Below are positions 21,711 through 33,657 of a stretch of 64,000 bases of DNA, one piece after another. Positions within the stretch are counted from its first letter, which is position 1, and every line of letters begins with the position of its first letter. The translations under genes and the position numbers were made by a program. Source of the DNA: Symsagittifera roscoffensis (lineage: Eukaryota; Xenacoelomorpha; Acoela; Convolutidae); contig NC_087065.1 in assembly GCF_963678635.1 (NCBI RefSeq), forward strand, positions 69,628,956-69,692,955, read 5' to 3'. The notes beneath the pieces are model-generated. The model made no database searches and was not told the DNA's origin. It worked only from the letters and a program-made list of their open reading frames with translations.

Positions 21711-22285
21711 CCGATCAACTTGACGTATGCATCACTGCTTGCTGGAAACGCTGGATCTGGACAGCCGCCGAACAAGGAGCCATTGGCAGGAAAATTTTCA
21801 GGTCGCGACATGGCAGCACAACTTCTATGAACAGCTCTGCATCCCAGGAAGCAAAGAGACTGAGAGAAGATCACTACAGCAAACAAGGAATAGTTAACAG
21901 AGAATCTGGTCTCATGAATGGAAGGAAGAAAAATGATGGTTCGAGTACTCTGTTCGGTGTACCGAAGCCAACACCACCACCACCTAGATGTCATATCTTT
22001 GCTGCACGCTTTGCTCCCGCAGCTTCTCCTGAGGACTTGAGGACTTGATAGAATATTGCTCCAATCAAGGAGCAAAGCCGGTTGTAGTTCGCGCGGTGGC
22101 CAAACCAGAATCGAAGGTGAAATCTTTCCACTGTCTTTTTGAAAACACAATGGAGGACAAAATCCAAAGTGCTTACTTGTGGCCAGAAAATGTTTTCATA
22201 AAAGCCTTTCGGTTGAATGATGAAGCTAGAGAATGATTGAAAAAAGTACCGCGATCGAGCCGGTACAGCGTGACTAAACAATGCA

Positions 22286-22930
22286 ATGAATATCAGCCTG
22301 TTTAACGCAATGTCAAAAAAGAACAAAATAGATCGTGTTAATGGTTATCTATTGCTGCGTTGCCCAGATGCATTTGCAGTTACTAAAACCTGGTTGGCCC
22401 ACGACGATGATGATTTCATTGGACCTCAGTGCTGCCCAGAAGAATATAAGGTCATCAGCTGTTCCCGCGAGGATAAACGAGGGGGCGGTGTCGGAATATT
22501 TCACAAACAGTCACTTGATGTCAAGCTCTTTGAGAGCATGACAAATGATAATTGGGAACACTTGGTCATGTCTTTTCAAACTACCTCGCTACTTTTATTA
22601 TTTGTGTATCGTCCTCCTGCGACATTTTTTTTGTCTTCATTGAAGAACTCGCGGAAGTACAAGTGGAATATGCTTCGAATTTTACGAATATTTTATGCTT
22701 AGGAGACGAAGCGGATTCGAGAGCATCACGACATTTCTCTGTTATTTCTGAAGCCGGTCTTAAAAATTACATGAACGAACTCATATATCCGGTCATACAT
22801 TGGATTTGATTATTTCAACTTATACAAATGCCAATATTTTTGTTGATGATGAAATTGCAAGCGACCACAATTGCATTAATTTCAATTACCCCCGGATACT
22901 CAAAGTTCAGTCTCAAAGAAAACAGTTAAT
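22286..22930 (+). pseudogene. LINE apurinic-type endonuclease remnant
   Basis: Contains the endonuclease blocks VTKTWLAHDDDD (the S/TETWL-like block), DKRGGGVGIFHKQ (RGGGV block) and FVYRPP. A frame change near 22620 leads to TNILCLGDE (the GDFN-like block). Later come GHTLDLIIS and EIASDHNCINF, whose SDH is the catalytic His block. The order matches APE domains of non-LTR elements, but the frame is broken at least twice. Confidence 0.8.
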
Positions 22931-22969
22931 TATAGGCAGTGGAAGAACATTACATTGGAAGGTTTGAGC

Positions 22970-25250
22970 AATACTTTCAACCTTCTGATCAACCAAAAAA
23001 TGGCCTATGCCGAGAATTGCTGCGATTCATTTTCAACCCTGCTTACTTGTTTAGATGAAGTTGCCGACTCCTTGGCTCCCGAGAAAAGGGCTTCTTTTCA
23101 CAGCACGCCTACCCCTAATTCGATGATGAACTGAGAATCGCAAAAAAGGAAAGAAGAAGAACTGAGGGACAAAAACGCAAGTGTTTTTTCGAAACTAGTC
23201 TAGCCGAGTTTTGCGTCAAGTCGAAGGAAAGGAACATTATGTTACCTGATGAACAAAAACTATTTAATAAAAGCATGATGCAGAACTCAGACATCAAGAA
23301 AAAGTATCAAGCACTTGATATCCTTTTTGGCAAAAAAGCTTCTTTGCTACCCACCGGGTTCAATGGAAAGTCTCTGGCGAATACTTTTAACCAGATTTTT
23401 GTGTCGAAAGTAGACAATCTTGTTGAAGGAATTCCTGCTACTTCAGTTCTTTTCAACCATCCAGCGCAAAAACTTCAGCTTGATGTTTTACCAAGCGTCT
23501 CTGACTTGGAATTATCAAAAGCTTTCGACGATGTCACATACACGTCGTGTCCACTTCAGGCGTTACCAACGAAGCTTCTTAAGTCAAAAAATCAATTCTC
23601 TAGCCGGTACTACTTTACCTATTCAACCTTTCTTTTACTTCTGGTACTTATCCGAAATGTTTGAAAACTGGTACAGTCATCCCACTACTTAAAAAAACTA
23701 ATGCTGACCCTGAAGTTTTCAAGAATTATAGATCCCTCACCAGCATTCTTTTTTTTGCAAAAGTTTTGGAGAAGCTTGTGGCTAAGCGTTTCACAACTTT
23801 TTTGGAAAGTAACAATGCTTTCGATCCTTTTCAGTCTGCTTACAGCGTCTTTCATTCAATAGAGACCGCGTTGTTGCGCATTACGAATGATGTCCTCTGT
23901 TCACTTGACAAGAAGAAGGCTGTGGTTCTTATCGCTCTCGACTTGAGTGCTGCTTTTGATACAGTGGATTATTCTAAACTGTGTGACACAGGCTCGGAGT
24001 AAAAAAGAAAGCATTATCGTGGGTCAAGTTGCACCTAAGTGACCGCGCGCAACGTGTTTTTATCAGTGGCTTGTTTTCTGATTATATCAAACTGAAAGTA
24101 GGCGTTCCACAGGGTTCTGTACACGGACCGTTAATGTTCTCTTTTTATCTCATTCCATTGCGTGATATTCTGAATGAAATTGATGTTGACTATCATATTT
24201 ACGCAGATGACAGTACACTTTATTTTACTGTTGACAACGTTGAAGCGGGGACGATGAAAGCACAGCAAGTGGTATACAGAGTTCAAGAGTGGTTTTCTAG
24301 TATGACTCTCAAAATGAATGAAGACAAAACCGAGTTCATGTTTGTCCGTTCAAGACAAAGTAGAGTCACAATTCCTGATCAAGTTGTTTTATTGAACGAG
24401 TACCTCGACGTGGCGACTCATTTCCGTAGTCTTGGGTTTGTTCTCGACCAGGTTTTTTACTTTTGAAAAACAAATTAACTTGGTCTGTCTATCATGTCAT
24501 TAGCAACTTTGGCGGATTTCATCACTTTCACGGCATTTAGGCTTCGATTTTACTCGCAGCCTTCTTACCTCTCTAGTTTTATCTCGTTTAGACTATTGCA
24601 ATTCTCTGTATTCTGGGCTACCTTCATTTCTTCTTAATAAGTTACAGCGAGTTTAGAATCGGTGCGCTAGGCTTCTGTTCAAACTTAATAGAAGAGTTGA
24701 TGTTACGCCTTGTTTGCACGATTTGCACTGGCTCCCAGTTGGAGCGCGTATGAAATCCAAAGTGCTTATGTTCATGTATCGTATATTTAATGCGAACAGA
24801 GTTCCCAACTATCTGTCAGACTTATTTTACAAAGATTATTCTCATTCCTCTAGAAGAAGTGGTTTTCTCAATTTTGTACAGCCTTTGGCTCTTTTTCCTT
24901 TCCCCCCACCTGCAAAATTTTACAAATGTAAAGTTTGTTCACATTTTCGATTGTTTTGAAAGTTGGCATACGGACTAATAAAGCCATGGCAAACATATTT
25001 GGTCTTCATAGTTAACCTTGTAAAACCACTCGTTATACCGTAAAATTGATGCTCGTATGAGGTGGGGGGGGGGGGGAGGAAAAAGAGCTTAGCTTTTTAT
25101 CAGAAATACTTTCGGCAGTCGGATGTTTTCTTGCCATGGTGCTGTTTTATGGAACAAGTTACCCACCAGTGTTAAGCGAGCAGACAGTTTGATCGATTTC
25201 AAAAAACTTTTGAAAGCTCACTTTGCATGAAAGAAATGTGACAGGCATTT
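22970..25250 (+). pseudogene. LINE reverse transcriptase remnant, split by a MITE
   Basis: Recognisable RT blocks are GTVIPLLKKTNADPEVFKNY, the LDLSAAFDTVDY box (near 23938-23973), the GVPQGSVHGPLMF box, and the YADDST active site (near 24200). The LHWLPVGARMKSKVL region starts at about 24720. After SGFLNFVQP the frame runs into the inserted MITE. The expected C-terminal end (AVLWNKLP ... SLIDFKKLLKAHF) follows it and ends with TGA near 25230. Stops and frameshifts at about 24002 and 24466 show it is inactive. Confidence 0.85.
24887..25090. mobile_element. hAT-like MITE, GGCTCTTTTTCC family, copy 2 (inside the LINE)
   Basis: Left end GGCTCTTTTTCCTTTCCCCC and right end GGGAGGAAAAAGAGC surround the conserved centre. 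Flanking CAGCCTTT and TAGCTTTT are a decayed 8-bp duplication. It interrupts the LINE reverse transcriptase, so it inserted later than the LINE. Confidence 0.85.
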
Positions 25251-25411
25251 TGCATGAAAGAAATGTGAAAATTTGTTCACCTGTTCACACTGACAAGTTT
25301 TAATGCAGTTTATAACACGAAAAGTCATTTTAAATAAGTTTTCATGTATTAAATTTCCGAAAAAATCAAAGTGAGGGAACTAGAAAAGAGCCGTTAATTC
25401 AATCAAACAAA

Positions 25412-25611
25412 GGCTCTTTTTCCTTTTCCCCCCACCTGCAAATTTTTATATTTGAAGTTAGTTTCCACTTGGTCCGATTGTCATGAAAATTGACATGCAG
25501 ACTAATTAGGCCATGACAAACATATTTGATCGTCATAACTAACGTTGTAAAACCACTCGGTAGACCATAAAATTCATGTTTGAGTGAGGTGGGGGAAAAG
25601 GAAAAAGAGCC
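25412..25611. mobile_element. hAT-like MITE, GGCTCTTTTTCC family, copy 3
   Basis: 200 bp with complementary ends GGCTCTTTTTCC and GGAAAAAGAGCC. The target-site duplication CAAACAAA is perfect at 25404-25411 and 25612-25619. Confidence 0.93.
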
Positions 25612-25908
25612 CAAACAAATTCAGTTTATATGTGAATTAATTTCAGCTCACTCTTAAATGGAACCTTCGAGAATGTCACAGTAGGCTTCGGAGACCAAGC
25701 GGCCAAAATTGTCAAACATGCTGGCAGACAGGGCACTAACAGCCCAATTAAGATGAAGAAGAGAGCATATGGAATAGTGGCCGACTATAATCCGGATCCA
25801 GTTGGAGGCAAATTGCTCTTTTTAACAATAGTTTTTTGTTAATGAAAAAAATAGATAATCTCCAACACTACGCATTTAAGTTTGAAAACATCAACCCCCA
25901 AAGTAAGC

Positions 25909-26110
25909 GGCTCTTTTTCCTTCCCCCCCCACCTCACACAAACATGAATTTTATAGTCTAACGAGTAGTTTTACAAGGTTAATTATGAAAAATAAATATG
26001 TTTGTTATGGCCTAATAAGTCTGCATGACATTTTTCATGACAATCGGACAAAGTGAACAGTAATTTCAAATTGAAAAATTTGCAGGTGGGGGGAAAAGGA
26101 AAAAGAGCCA
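25909..26110. mobile_element. hAT-like MITE, GGCTCTTTTTCC family, copy 4
   Basis: 202 bp with a perfect 8-bp target-site duplication AAGTAAGC at 25901-25908 and 26111-26118. Its inner sequence is in the opposite orientation to copy 3: the GTTTTACAAGG block comes before the TTTGCAGGTGGGG end. Confidence 0.93.
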
Positions 26111-26204
26111 AGTAAGCTTAGGCTTTTTTACAAACCCACAATAACCCCCTGCCTTCATTGCATTTTTTTTGTTTTCATAGTTGACCTACGGGATATATCA
26201 TGGT

Positions 26205-26856
26205 CAGGGGCGGATCTAGGATTTTCTCGAGGAGGGGGGGGGGGGAGGGGCGGATATTCAAAAAATTTTCGAAAATTTTGTCGACCAATGGGGGGAGGAA
26301 AAAGAGCCGATTTTCAAGCTCTCCCAAAGCACTGTTTTGTCCTTATTTCGGCCAAAGTTTCTGCGCCGCAGGCAAAACTTTGAAAAAAAACATGCCAAAA
26401 AAGGCGTTTTCAGGCACTTTGTGGAAAATTTTGACCAAAAAAATTGCGTTTTTTCGGCGCGCGCTCCCCCCCCCCTCAAATTTAGTATACATTGGCGCCA
26501 AAAGGCGCCCTTAGAAAAATTTTAGGGTCCATCACCAAAAATGGATATCTCAAATTAGTACAAAGGTGGGACGCTTTGGGTCGGGAGGGGTCGAATCCCA
26601 GAGAGGGGGGAGAGGCGTCCGGGCTCTTTTTCCTTCTCCCCCCCCACCTCACATAAGTATCAATTTCATGGTGTAACGAGTGATTTAACAAGGTTGAGTA
26701 TGAAGACTAAATATGTTTGTCATGGCCTAAATAGTCTGTATGTCAAATTTCATCACAATCCGACAAGGTGAACTGAAAAATTACTCTAAGAAATTTGAAG
26801 GTGGGGGGAAAAAGAAAAATGGCCGGCGATGACGCCCCCTCCTAAACCCGCCCCTG
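26205..26856. mobile_element. hAT-like element (CAGGGGCGGATC family) with nested MITE
   Basis: Left end CAGGGGCGGATCTAGG, right end AACCCGCCCCTG. Flanks ATCATGGT (26197-26204) and ATCATGGC (26857-26864) form an 8-bp duplication with one change. It contains the family words CTCCCAAAGCAC, TGCGCCGCAGGC and GGCGCCAAAAGGCGCCC. A GGCTCTTTTTCC-family MITE sits inside at 26622-26824, and a fragment of such an end (GGGGGAGGAAAAAGAGCC) lies at about 26291-26309. Confidence 0.88.
26622..26824. mobile_element. hAT-like MITE, GGCTCTTTTTCC family, copy 5 (nested)
   Basis: Inserted in the 26205-26856 element. The left end is GGCTCTTTTTCC, and the right end has decayed to AAAAAGAAAAATGGCC. Flanks GGCGTCCG and GGCGATGA agree only in their first four bases. 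Confidence 0.8.
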
Positions 26857-26955
26857 ATCATGGCTAATTGCGTAGAAGGCATGAAAAAGATTTCGCGGAT
26901 CTTTTCCATTGTGTCCCCCCGTCCCAGTCAGGTAAAATTGAACTTTAAAATTTCT

Positions 26956-27158
26956 GGCTCTTTTTCCTTCCCCCCCCCACCTGCAAATTTTTACATGTAA
27001 ATTTGTTGACCACATTGTCCGATTGTTATGAAAATTTACATACAGACCAATAAGGCCACGACAAACATATTTGGTCTTCATACTTAACCTCGTAAAACCA
27101 CTCGTTACACTAATAAGTTGAAACTGGCGTGAGGTGGGGGGGAAAAGGAAAAAGAGCC
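26956..27158. mobile_element. hAT-like MITE, GGCTCTTTTTCC family, copy 6
   Basis: 203 bp with complementary ends and a perfect 8-bp duplication AAATTTCT at 26948-26955 and 27159-27166. A minus open frame across it is repeat-derived. Confidence 0.93.
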
Positions 27159-27258
27159 AAATTTCTCAATCGAAAACTAATTTTTTTCTAGTTGAGTCTC
27201 CAAATTTCGCTTTCAATTTTTTCACAAGTCTGGACTGAAACTGTTGATTTCAAAACTG

Positions 27259-27465
27259 GGCTCTTTTTCTTTTACCCATCCCTCCCACCTCACTCAAACA
27301 TGAATTTTATGGTCTAACGAGTGGTTTTACAAGGTTAACTATGAAGACCAAATATGTTTTTCATGGCATAATTAATCTGCATGTCAATTTTCATGACAAT
27401 CAGAAAAAGAGAACAGTAACTTCAATTATAAAAATTTGCAGGTGGGGTGGAAAAGGAAAAGAGCC
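27259..27465. mobile_element. hAT-like MITE, GGCTCTTTTTCC family, copy 7
   Basis: 207 bp, left end GGCTCTTTTTCTTTTACCC, right end GGAAAAGAGCC. Flanks are CAAAACTG (27251-27258) and GAAAACTG (27466-27473), an 8-bp duplication with one mismatch. Confidence 0.9.
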
Positions 27466-27473
27466 GAAAACTG

Positions 27474-28369
27474 ATATTTGAAGAATATCGGTAGAATCTA
27501 TTTTTTCTTGCCGCAGGAATCCTTGATTTTTCAAAACTTGAAAGGTCCCTCTGAAACTTCTAAAATCACGGCAAGCAAATCTTCTGAATTGATGGTTGCG
27601 GGTTGCAATTTCTAACGGAGGTCTTTTCTGAGCAGATTTTTTTTTAGCTCATTTTCCAATTTAAATCTACATAAAATCTTTAAAAAGGTCAAATTTTGAA
27701 GAAAAAAAATTAGTTGTGCTCGACCTATGTTCTGAGTTTCTCGATAAAAAATTAAGGTGTATTTTGACTGTGCTCGACACATGTTTCGACCTTCCTTGAT
27801 CTATGCTTTGAGTTTCTCGACCAGTATTGGGTATTTTTGGACTCTTTCGGCCGAAGTTGTGTATGTTTCGACTTTATGCTCGACTTAAAATTGCTTCTCG
27901 ACCGCGGAAATTCAGTAGCGCAACTGTACTTACTCGACTTTCAAAGTCAAAACACAAATCGAGCACGAGTAGCGAAAAATATATAGCCCTCCAATGTGTC
28001 CTTTTTCTTTTGATAATAAAACAATTGATCTGAGATACGAGTATTATATACGAGAACCAGTAACATATGAATAAATAAACATGCACATGCTATTTCACTG
28101 TACATACTTACTGTTCAGACCTTCGAAGAAAGTGACGAAATGTTTGAGCTCGGCTCGAGGTGTTTCTTCTCCACAAATATGGACTTTTTATTTAGCCATT
28201 TTTCAATTTCTTAATTATCAATCGAATGGAACTGTTGTCTTGAGCTCACATTTTTACTTGTGAGCATAATTCGTAAATATCTGTTTAACACGCGATATGT
28301 TTTGTCGTACTAACGCGTGAGCGGAGATTTAATCTGTCTTAGTAATCGTTCCAAACTGAATTGAGGCAT
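27474..28369. other. Intergenic, with repeated CTCGAC-rich words
   Basis: Between 27700 and 27960, phrases such as GAGTTTCTCGA and TTTCGAC recur at irregular spacing, like an eroded tandem repeat. No gene is supported. Confidence 0.4.
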
Positions 28370-28377
28370 GCTACATG

Positions 28378-28580
28378 GGCTCTTTTTCCTTTCCCCACCT
28401 GCAAAATTTTATAATTTTTTGTGTTCAAATTATCTGATGTAAATGACATGCAAAATGGGCGTGCAGATTATTTAGGCTATGGCAAACATGTTTGGTCTTT
28501 ATAATGTACCTTGTAAAACCCCTCGTTACACACTAAAATTGGTGCCTCTGTGAGGTCGGGGCGAGGAAGGAAACTGAGTT
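28378..28580. mobile_element. hAT-like MITE, GGCTCTTTTTCC family, copy 8
   Basis: The left end GGCTCTTTTTCCTTTCC is intact, and the right end has decayed to GGAAACTGAGTT. Flanks GCTACATG and CCTACATG make an 8-bp duplication with one mismatch. Confidence 0.85.
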
Positions 28581-28588
28581 CCTACATG

Positions 28589-30602
28589 GTCTATGTAAGT
28601 CTTTGCTATATCCGAATTACATCTTTTCGTACTTAAAATGGCGTGTAGGGTGATGATTTTTGAGAAAAAAGTCAAGATTTTACATTGCAAGGCCAAACTG
28701 TGCGCAGGATAGGCGCACAATTTGGCAATTTAGTGTTTCTAGGTCTCTGGAATCCTGAGACAAGTCTTCCAACATAATAAATTTTTATCGGAACAATCAA
28801 AGAAAACGAAAGAACATAAGAAGATCAAAGAGAGCGTCCTTATTGAGAAATCCGCTCTCGATTCACAAAATACACAGTTTGGGCTCTTAATGTATCTGTA
28901 TTTGAAAATAAAATCAATTTCATTTTTTTTCCAAAGCGAACACAGTTTTTTTTCCAAAGTTGTCGGAAAGTGCAGTCTCGTTTATTTTCTCTGATTCATT
29001 TACTTGGGTATAAACCCCAAGTTTGTTCCTAATGGTCGGTTTTTCAACTCTTCTACCGTTTCCCCGCCACTTGAAGTTTTCCTGCTTCTTTTTTATCGCC
29101 TCGTAATTCAGTGTCATAAAAAATTTCAATTGGCAATTTTAAACACATGTTGTTTTCTTCTCTTTTCCGTTTTGCCCCTTTCAAGTTAAATTTTAAAAAG
29201 CCTAAAAAACGTAGTCAGAAAGCAATGAAATTTGGCATGGTGAAGGAATTCAAAAATAAGAACGGGTTTTTTCTTCATACTTTACTTCAAAACATCACTC
29301 ATTTAGACGTAAGACAAACTAAGAAATCGATAATCTGGAACCATCTTGTCCCATTTACTATTCCGTAAAATTGATGTTAACTCAAAATATCAAGGTTTTG
29401 TTGAAAAGTGGATTTGTGTGAGGGAGACGGTAGAAAAGCTGATCTCCTCGTTATTCAAATTTTCCTTGCATTTTAGTGGTGATAAAAGAGTCTTCTGCTT
29501 GGGGTGGTTTTTCTCCATACATTTTTCGACCTTTAACTTTTTTTTTACAAATTTTCCTAATATCAATCAAAAAGTTGCACTCAGCTCAAATTTATAAAAG
29601 TGTTTCACCTGTGTCTTTTCTTGTAAGAGAAAGATAACTAATTTGGCCATTGTAAATTGGGTTGAAGCTTGCTCTTTGGTCTATTTAATACTTTGCTATT
29701 TGAAAAAAAATCACTTTGTACTTAACATAGCGTGTGTGGGGTGATTATTTGAAACTCGTGCCTATTCGTTTTATTTCTATCCTATCTTAGCTTATAAAAA
29801 CTAGAATAAAACAACGTGATTCTGTTTCAAAGCAAAATCATGAATTATCATTATTTATATCGATGTAACAATTATCAGAATTTTAATCAACAAAATTATC
29901 TGTAATAACATACAGGGTCATTGAAGGATGCAAATTGATTGATAATTTAAAACGTAAGTCTAGCGAGAATATCCTTGTCCACAAAAGAGCAAAATATACG
30001 GCGAAGTTAACGGTCGGTCGCGTTAGTTCTGCGGTGCGGGGTGTAGCGACGGTTGATTGCGCAATTTTATCTTTTCCATAATAGCATATTTATTATGAGG
30101 CAAAAGGTACTGACCGGTTGGGTTGCGTTTGGTTACAATCCATGCTAAATCGCCACATTTCAAGCCAACAACAGTATCACTTTAATCGCTTATTCAAAAT
30201 TGGTGCATAATCGGAAGCCAACAGCTTCATATTCCGGCCGCGTAACTCTGCGCAAGGACCTTCTGTTTACAAAATGCTCCTCGAATGAGAGCAAGGGGAA
30301 GCAATTAGAATGTTGGCCTGACAGAAAATAATAGAAGGTTAACACTCGATACCATCTGGGCTTGCTTGGAAGATTTTCATAGGTGAGTTTTCTGTTGCCT
30401 AAAAATGCGCAAAAACCTGCTCACAACAGCCAAGAACAGTTGGCATGATCTAGCGTGGTGAGGAGCTGCCTGAGGGTTGAATCTACATTTCAGATTTTTG
30501 TGAGCCAGCTGTGCGGGTACTAGCGTGTTACAAAACGAAATATAGAGCAGGAGCTCTTTCTCAGATCGCACGAACTTTGTACTAATATCAGACTAAATGA
30601 CT
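28589..30602. other. Intergenic AT-rich sequence with eroded MITE traces
   Basis: At about 29157-29443 there is a degraded relative of the family seen at 19607 (TTCTTCATACTTTA and GACGGTAGAAAAG). The remainder has no open frame with splice context. Base composition becomes more balanced after 30000, which may mean exon debris, but I cannot define an exon. Confidence 0.4.
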
Positions 30603-31388
30603 GCCAGAGTCATGCGACTAGCATTGTAATTTTCTATCGGCTTTAAACAAAAAGTTGTATTTATAGACAAACTCACCTCCATATCTCTAGCCCTTGGGGT
30701 CATACACGTATAAATGCACCATAGTTTTTGTGATTTTTTAAAATAAATTACGGCGTAGAATGGTCAAAATTAATCTACGCCTCAATTTACGTAGGTTGGC
30801 TGACAGTATCCAAGGCGTTAAACTTGAAGCTCTGCCATCATTGGCGAGATAACTTTTGCTTTTAGCTTCCTACAGACAAGGCGCTGAATTTCAGCAGACT
30901 TCCACAGAACGCGAAGAAAAAATGTCGATTTTTTTTACATTATTGCACGCAGATAATCCATTATTTGCCGCTGATGTTACGATGATAATCCCTGACAAAT
31001 AACTTCCCAAAAATATTCCTGCCATTCTGTGTATAATGTTCCGTTTCAGCGAGGCGTAGTTTGTTTATTATCTAACTTAACCAATGCCGAACAGTAGAGC
31101 ATATTCAGTTCACAGAAAAGTATTTGAAAGAAGAATTGTGGAATCTTTGATGTTTCTTTTTATCAGGCGGGTAGCAAGTATCATGGCTTGCAATACAAGC
31201 TCCGTTATAGAAAAGGCTTTTATCGGCGCAGCTATTGTTTTCTCAAATAGAAACGACACTTGAGTACTTTGAACGGCCACAGGGAAAACTACGGCAACAA
31301 CGAATTCTTCCATTAAACATGTGCAACTCAACGCTATCAATTGGTATGGTGAGGTAATTAAGCCTTATAATCATCTGTGCGAGAATTG
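30603..31388. repeat. Tandem duplication of about 0.78 kb, unit 1
   Basis: Nearly identical to 31389-32170 with an offset of 785 bases. Inside each unit, after a TTTTTATCAG acceptor-like site, one plus frame reads SSVIEKAFIGAAIVFSNRND. After two TGA codons it reads TNSSIKHVQLNAINWYGEV. The mirror minus frame of 76 codons is also open in both units. A GTAAGC donor-like site follows only the second unit. I cannot decide whether either strand is coding. Confidence 0.85.
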
Positions 31389-32170
31389 CCAGAGTCATGC
31401 GACTAGCATTGTAATTTTCTATCGGCTTTAAACAAAAAGTTGTATTTATAGACAAACTCACCTCCATATCTCTAGCCCTTGGGGTCATACACGTATAAAT
31501 GCACCATAGTTTTTGTGATTTTTTAAAATAAATTACGGCGTAGAATGGTCAAAATTAATCTACGCCTCAATTTACGTAGGTTGGCTGACAGTATCCAAGG
31601 CGTTAAACTTGAAGCTCTGCCATCATTGGCGAGATAACTTTTGCTTTTAGCTTCCTACAGACAAGGCGCTGAATTTCAGCAGACTTCCACAGAACGCGAA
31701 GAAAAAATGTCGTTTTTTTTACATTATTGCACGCAGATAATCAATTATTTGCCGCTGATGTTACGATGATAATCCCTGACAAATAACTTCCCAAAAATAT
31801 TCCTGCCATTCTGTGTATAATGTTCCGTTTCAGCGAGGCGTAGTTTGTTTATTATCTAACTTAACCAATGCCGAAGAGTAGAGCATTCAGTTCACAGAAA
31901 AGTATTTGAAAGAAGAATTGTGGAATCTTTGATGTTTCTTTTTATCAGGCGGGTAGCAAGTATCATGGCTTGCAATACAAGCTCCGTTATAGAAAAGGCT
32001 TTTATCGGCGCAGCTATTGTTTTCTCAAATAGAAACGACACTTGAGTACTTTGAACGGCCACAGGGAAAACTACGGCAACAACGAATTCTTCCATTAAAC
32101 ATGTGCAACTCAACGCTATCAATTGGTATGGTGAGGTAATTAAGCCTTATAATCATCTGTGCGAGAATTG
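31389..32170. repeat. Tandem duplication of about 0.78 kb, unit 2
   Basis: Second, nearly identical unit, with a handful of single-base differences from unit 1. Its right border GCGAGAATTG is followed by GTAAGC, a plausible splice donor. This suggests the duplication breakpoint fell at an exon end of a former plus-strand gene. Confidence 0.85.
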
Positions 32171-32450
32171 GTAAGCCGTCTACTTCATTTCAGTGTATAG
32201 ATCATCATTTAATTGCTGGCCGTTATTGCATCATTTTTTCAAAAAGATTTATAGCGCTCGTATAGCTTGATACAAAATTAAAAACAGTTGACTGTGTTTT
32301 CTGCAGGATTAATTTGTGAATATTGTTAGGGTCATGAATTATGAACTGAGTTAACTTAAAGCCACATATTGTCAATTACTTAACTAATTTTTGACATAAT
32401 TTATACGGTTCTCAAGATTCTCTAAGGAGTCTAAAGAGTTATCCATATAG

Positions 32451-32789
32451 ATTTTCCAAGGACGGCTGACGCTGCTTCAGGGAACGTCGCATCATTATCC
32501 GTTTCAATTTGCTGCAACGCACAAATTGTATACGCCGGAAATCTGTGGCGTACTGATGTGCAACCACATCGGCCGCGGGTTCCTTCCGCCACAGAAAGCA
32601 ATGAGAAGGATGATCCTCTGGCAAACTCCCACCTGGAGCAACTTTCCTTCAATATCAACAACTACAGCATTCCCACACTACAAAAACAGAGAAGAACGAT
32701 TTTACAGCAGGTCGGGTTCTGCTAGCAACGACTTGTTTATAGACTTGCAATGGAACATAACATCTCCGATTACGGCTCGTCTTACCTAA
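32451..32789 (+). CDS. Possible exon, unrecognised
   Basis: After an acceptor-like CATATAG, one frame is open for about 113 codons (THKLYTPEICGVLMCNHIGR and onwards) to a TAA at 32787-32789. A second frame is open for about 90 codons (SLSVSICCNAQIVYAGNLW) to a TAG near 32723. The length is unusual for this AT-rich sequence and the base composition is more balanced than around it. No domain is recognised and only one frame, if any, can be real. Confidence 0.25.
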   Translation: MFQGRLTLLQGTSHHYPFQFAATHKLYTPEICGVLMCNHIGRGFLPPQKAMRRMILWQTPTWSNFPSISTTTAFPHYKNREERFYSRSGSASNDLFIDLQWNITSPITARLT

Positions 32790-33657
32790 CCAGAATAGTT
32801 CGAGGTCACCAGCGGATGATGTAAGAGCTACCGCTCGTGTTTGCTGATGTTTAAACAATGATTGTGAGCAACGTGAAAGACGTATCTGTTAATCAAGTTC
32901 TTTTTAATCGTTTTTTGAATAACTTTTTCTGATTCTTGGGTCATTTTCTGAAAGTTTTTTGCTCGATTTAAACTGAACTAGTGCCCACTTTTAAATATTC
33001 GGCCTGTTGACCATTTTTCTTGTCCAGAGTATGCCTGCAGCATATAGTTATACGTTATGAATCGTAGACGTTTCGAGTAACTCAGATGCTCTTTTACCAG
33101 CAGTGGAATGCGCGTCGACCTGCTAGTAAGTACTACACGAGTCTAGCTTATACCAGTATTTTATTTGGCTGTCAAGTTCACTGTCTTTTATACTACACTT
33201 GAAGAAACCGGAAAGGAAACCAGAAGCTTTCGGTAATGTATCTCATAAAATGTACCACAAAGGGTGCCGGCTTTGCGTTAGACTCACTCTTAAATTTTTC
33301 TTCCGACTTCATAGCGTGAAACGAGTTATGGCCAATTATTAGGTCTTTGTGGCCGATTACATTGGCCTTATTGTCAAAAATCGGAGGTATCGGAGAACAT
33401 AAGGATACTTGCATTGTAGTGCGGAAATGCTGACAATTTAACCTGCGACTTTAGTTCGGTTTAAACGAGGGCTGTTAGTTCGAGGCTGTCTTTGAATTTG
33501 TAAAAATTAGCAGACATGTGCATCTGAACCTGCTTTGTTTAAACAATACTAATTGCGTTGATACCTTTGACTGCCAGACCTAGATCTTGCGAGACAATTG
33601 ATTATTCTACCTGACACCAACAACTAGCTTGATGAGGTATCTCACAATGCCATGCAG
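32790..33657. other. Region with possible short exons
   Basis: Between 33050 and 33430 several short open stretches are bordered by splice-like sites. One example is a plus frame reading AVKFTVFYTTLEETGKETR that ends at a GTAATG donor near 33226, and a GTAAGT lies near 33127. Phases do not link uniquely, so I do not call exons. They may belong upstream of the gene ending at 35863. Confidence 0.3.

Larger units (their letters stand above)
21340..25250 (+). mobile_element. CR1/L2-like non-LTR retrotransposon (LINE), degenerate
   Basis: Plus-strand remnants occur in LINE order: an ORF1 zinc finger and coiled segment, an APE-type endonuclease, then a reverse transcriptase ending in the LHWLPV block typical of the CR1/L2 group. 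Many frameshifts and stops break it. A 204-bp MITE (24887-25090) is inserted near the 3' end, and the final LINE peptide resumes after it. The 3' end carries a short direct repeat of TTTGCATGAAAGAAATGTGA at 25222-25268. Confidence 0.88.

Noticed and set aside
26200-26514. 104-codon Gly/Lys/Phe-rich protein and its antisense frame
   Set aside because: The frame lies in the hAT-like element; the G-run and A-run composition creates it, and similar frames recur in other copies.
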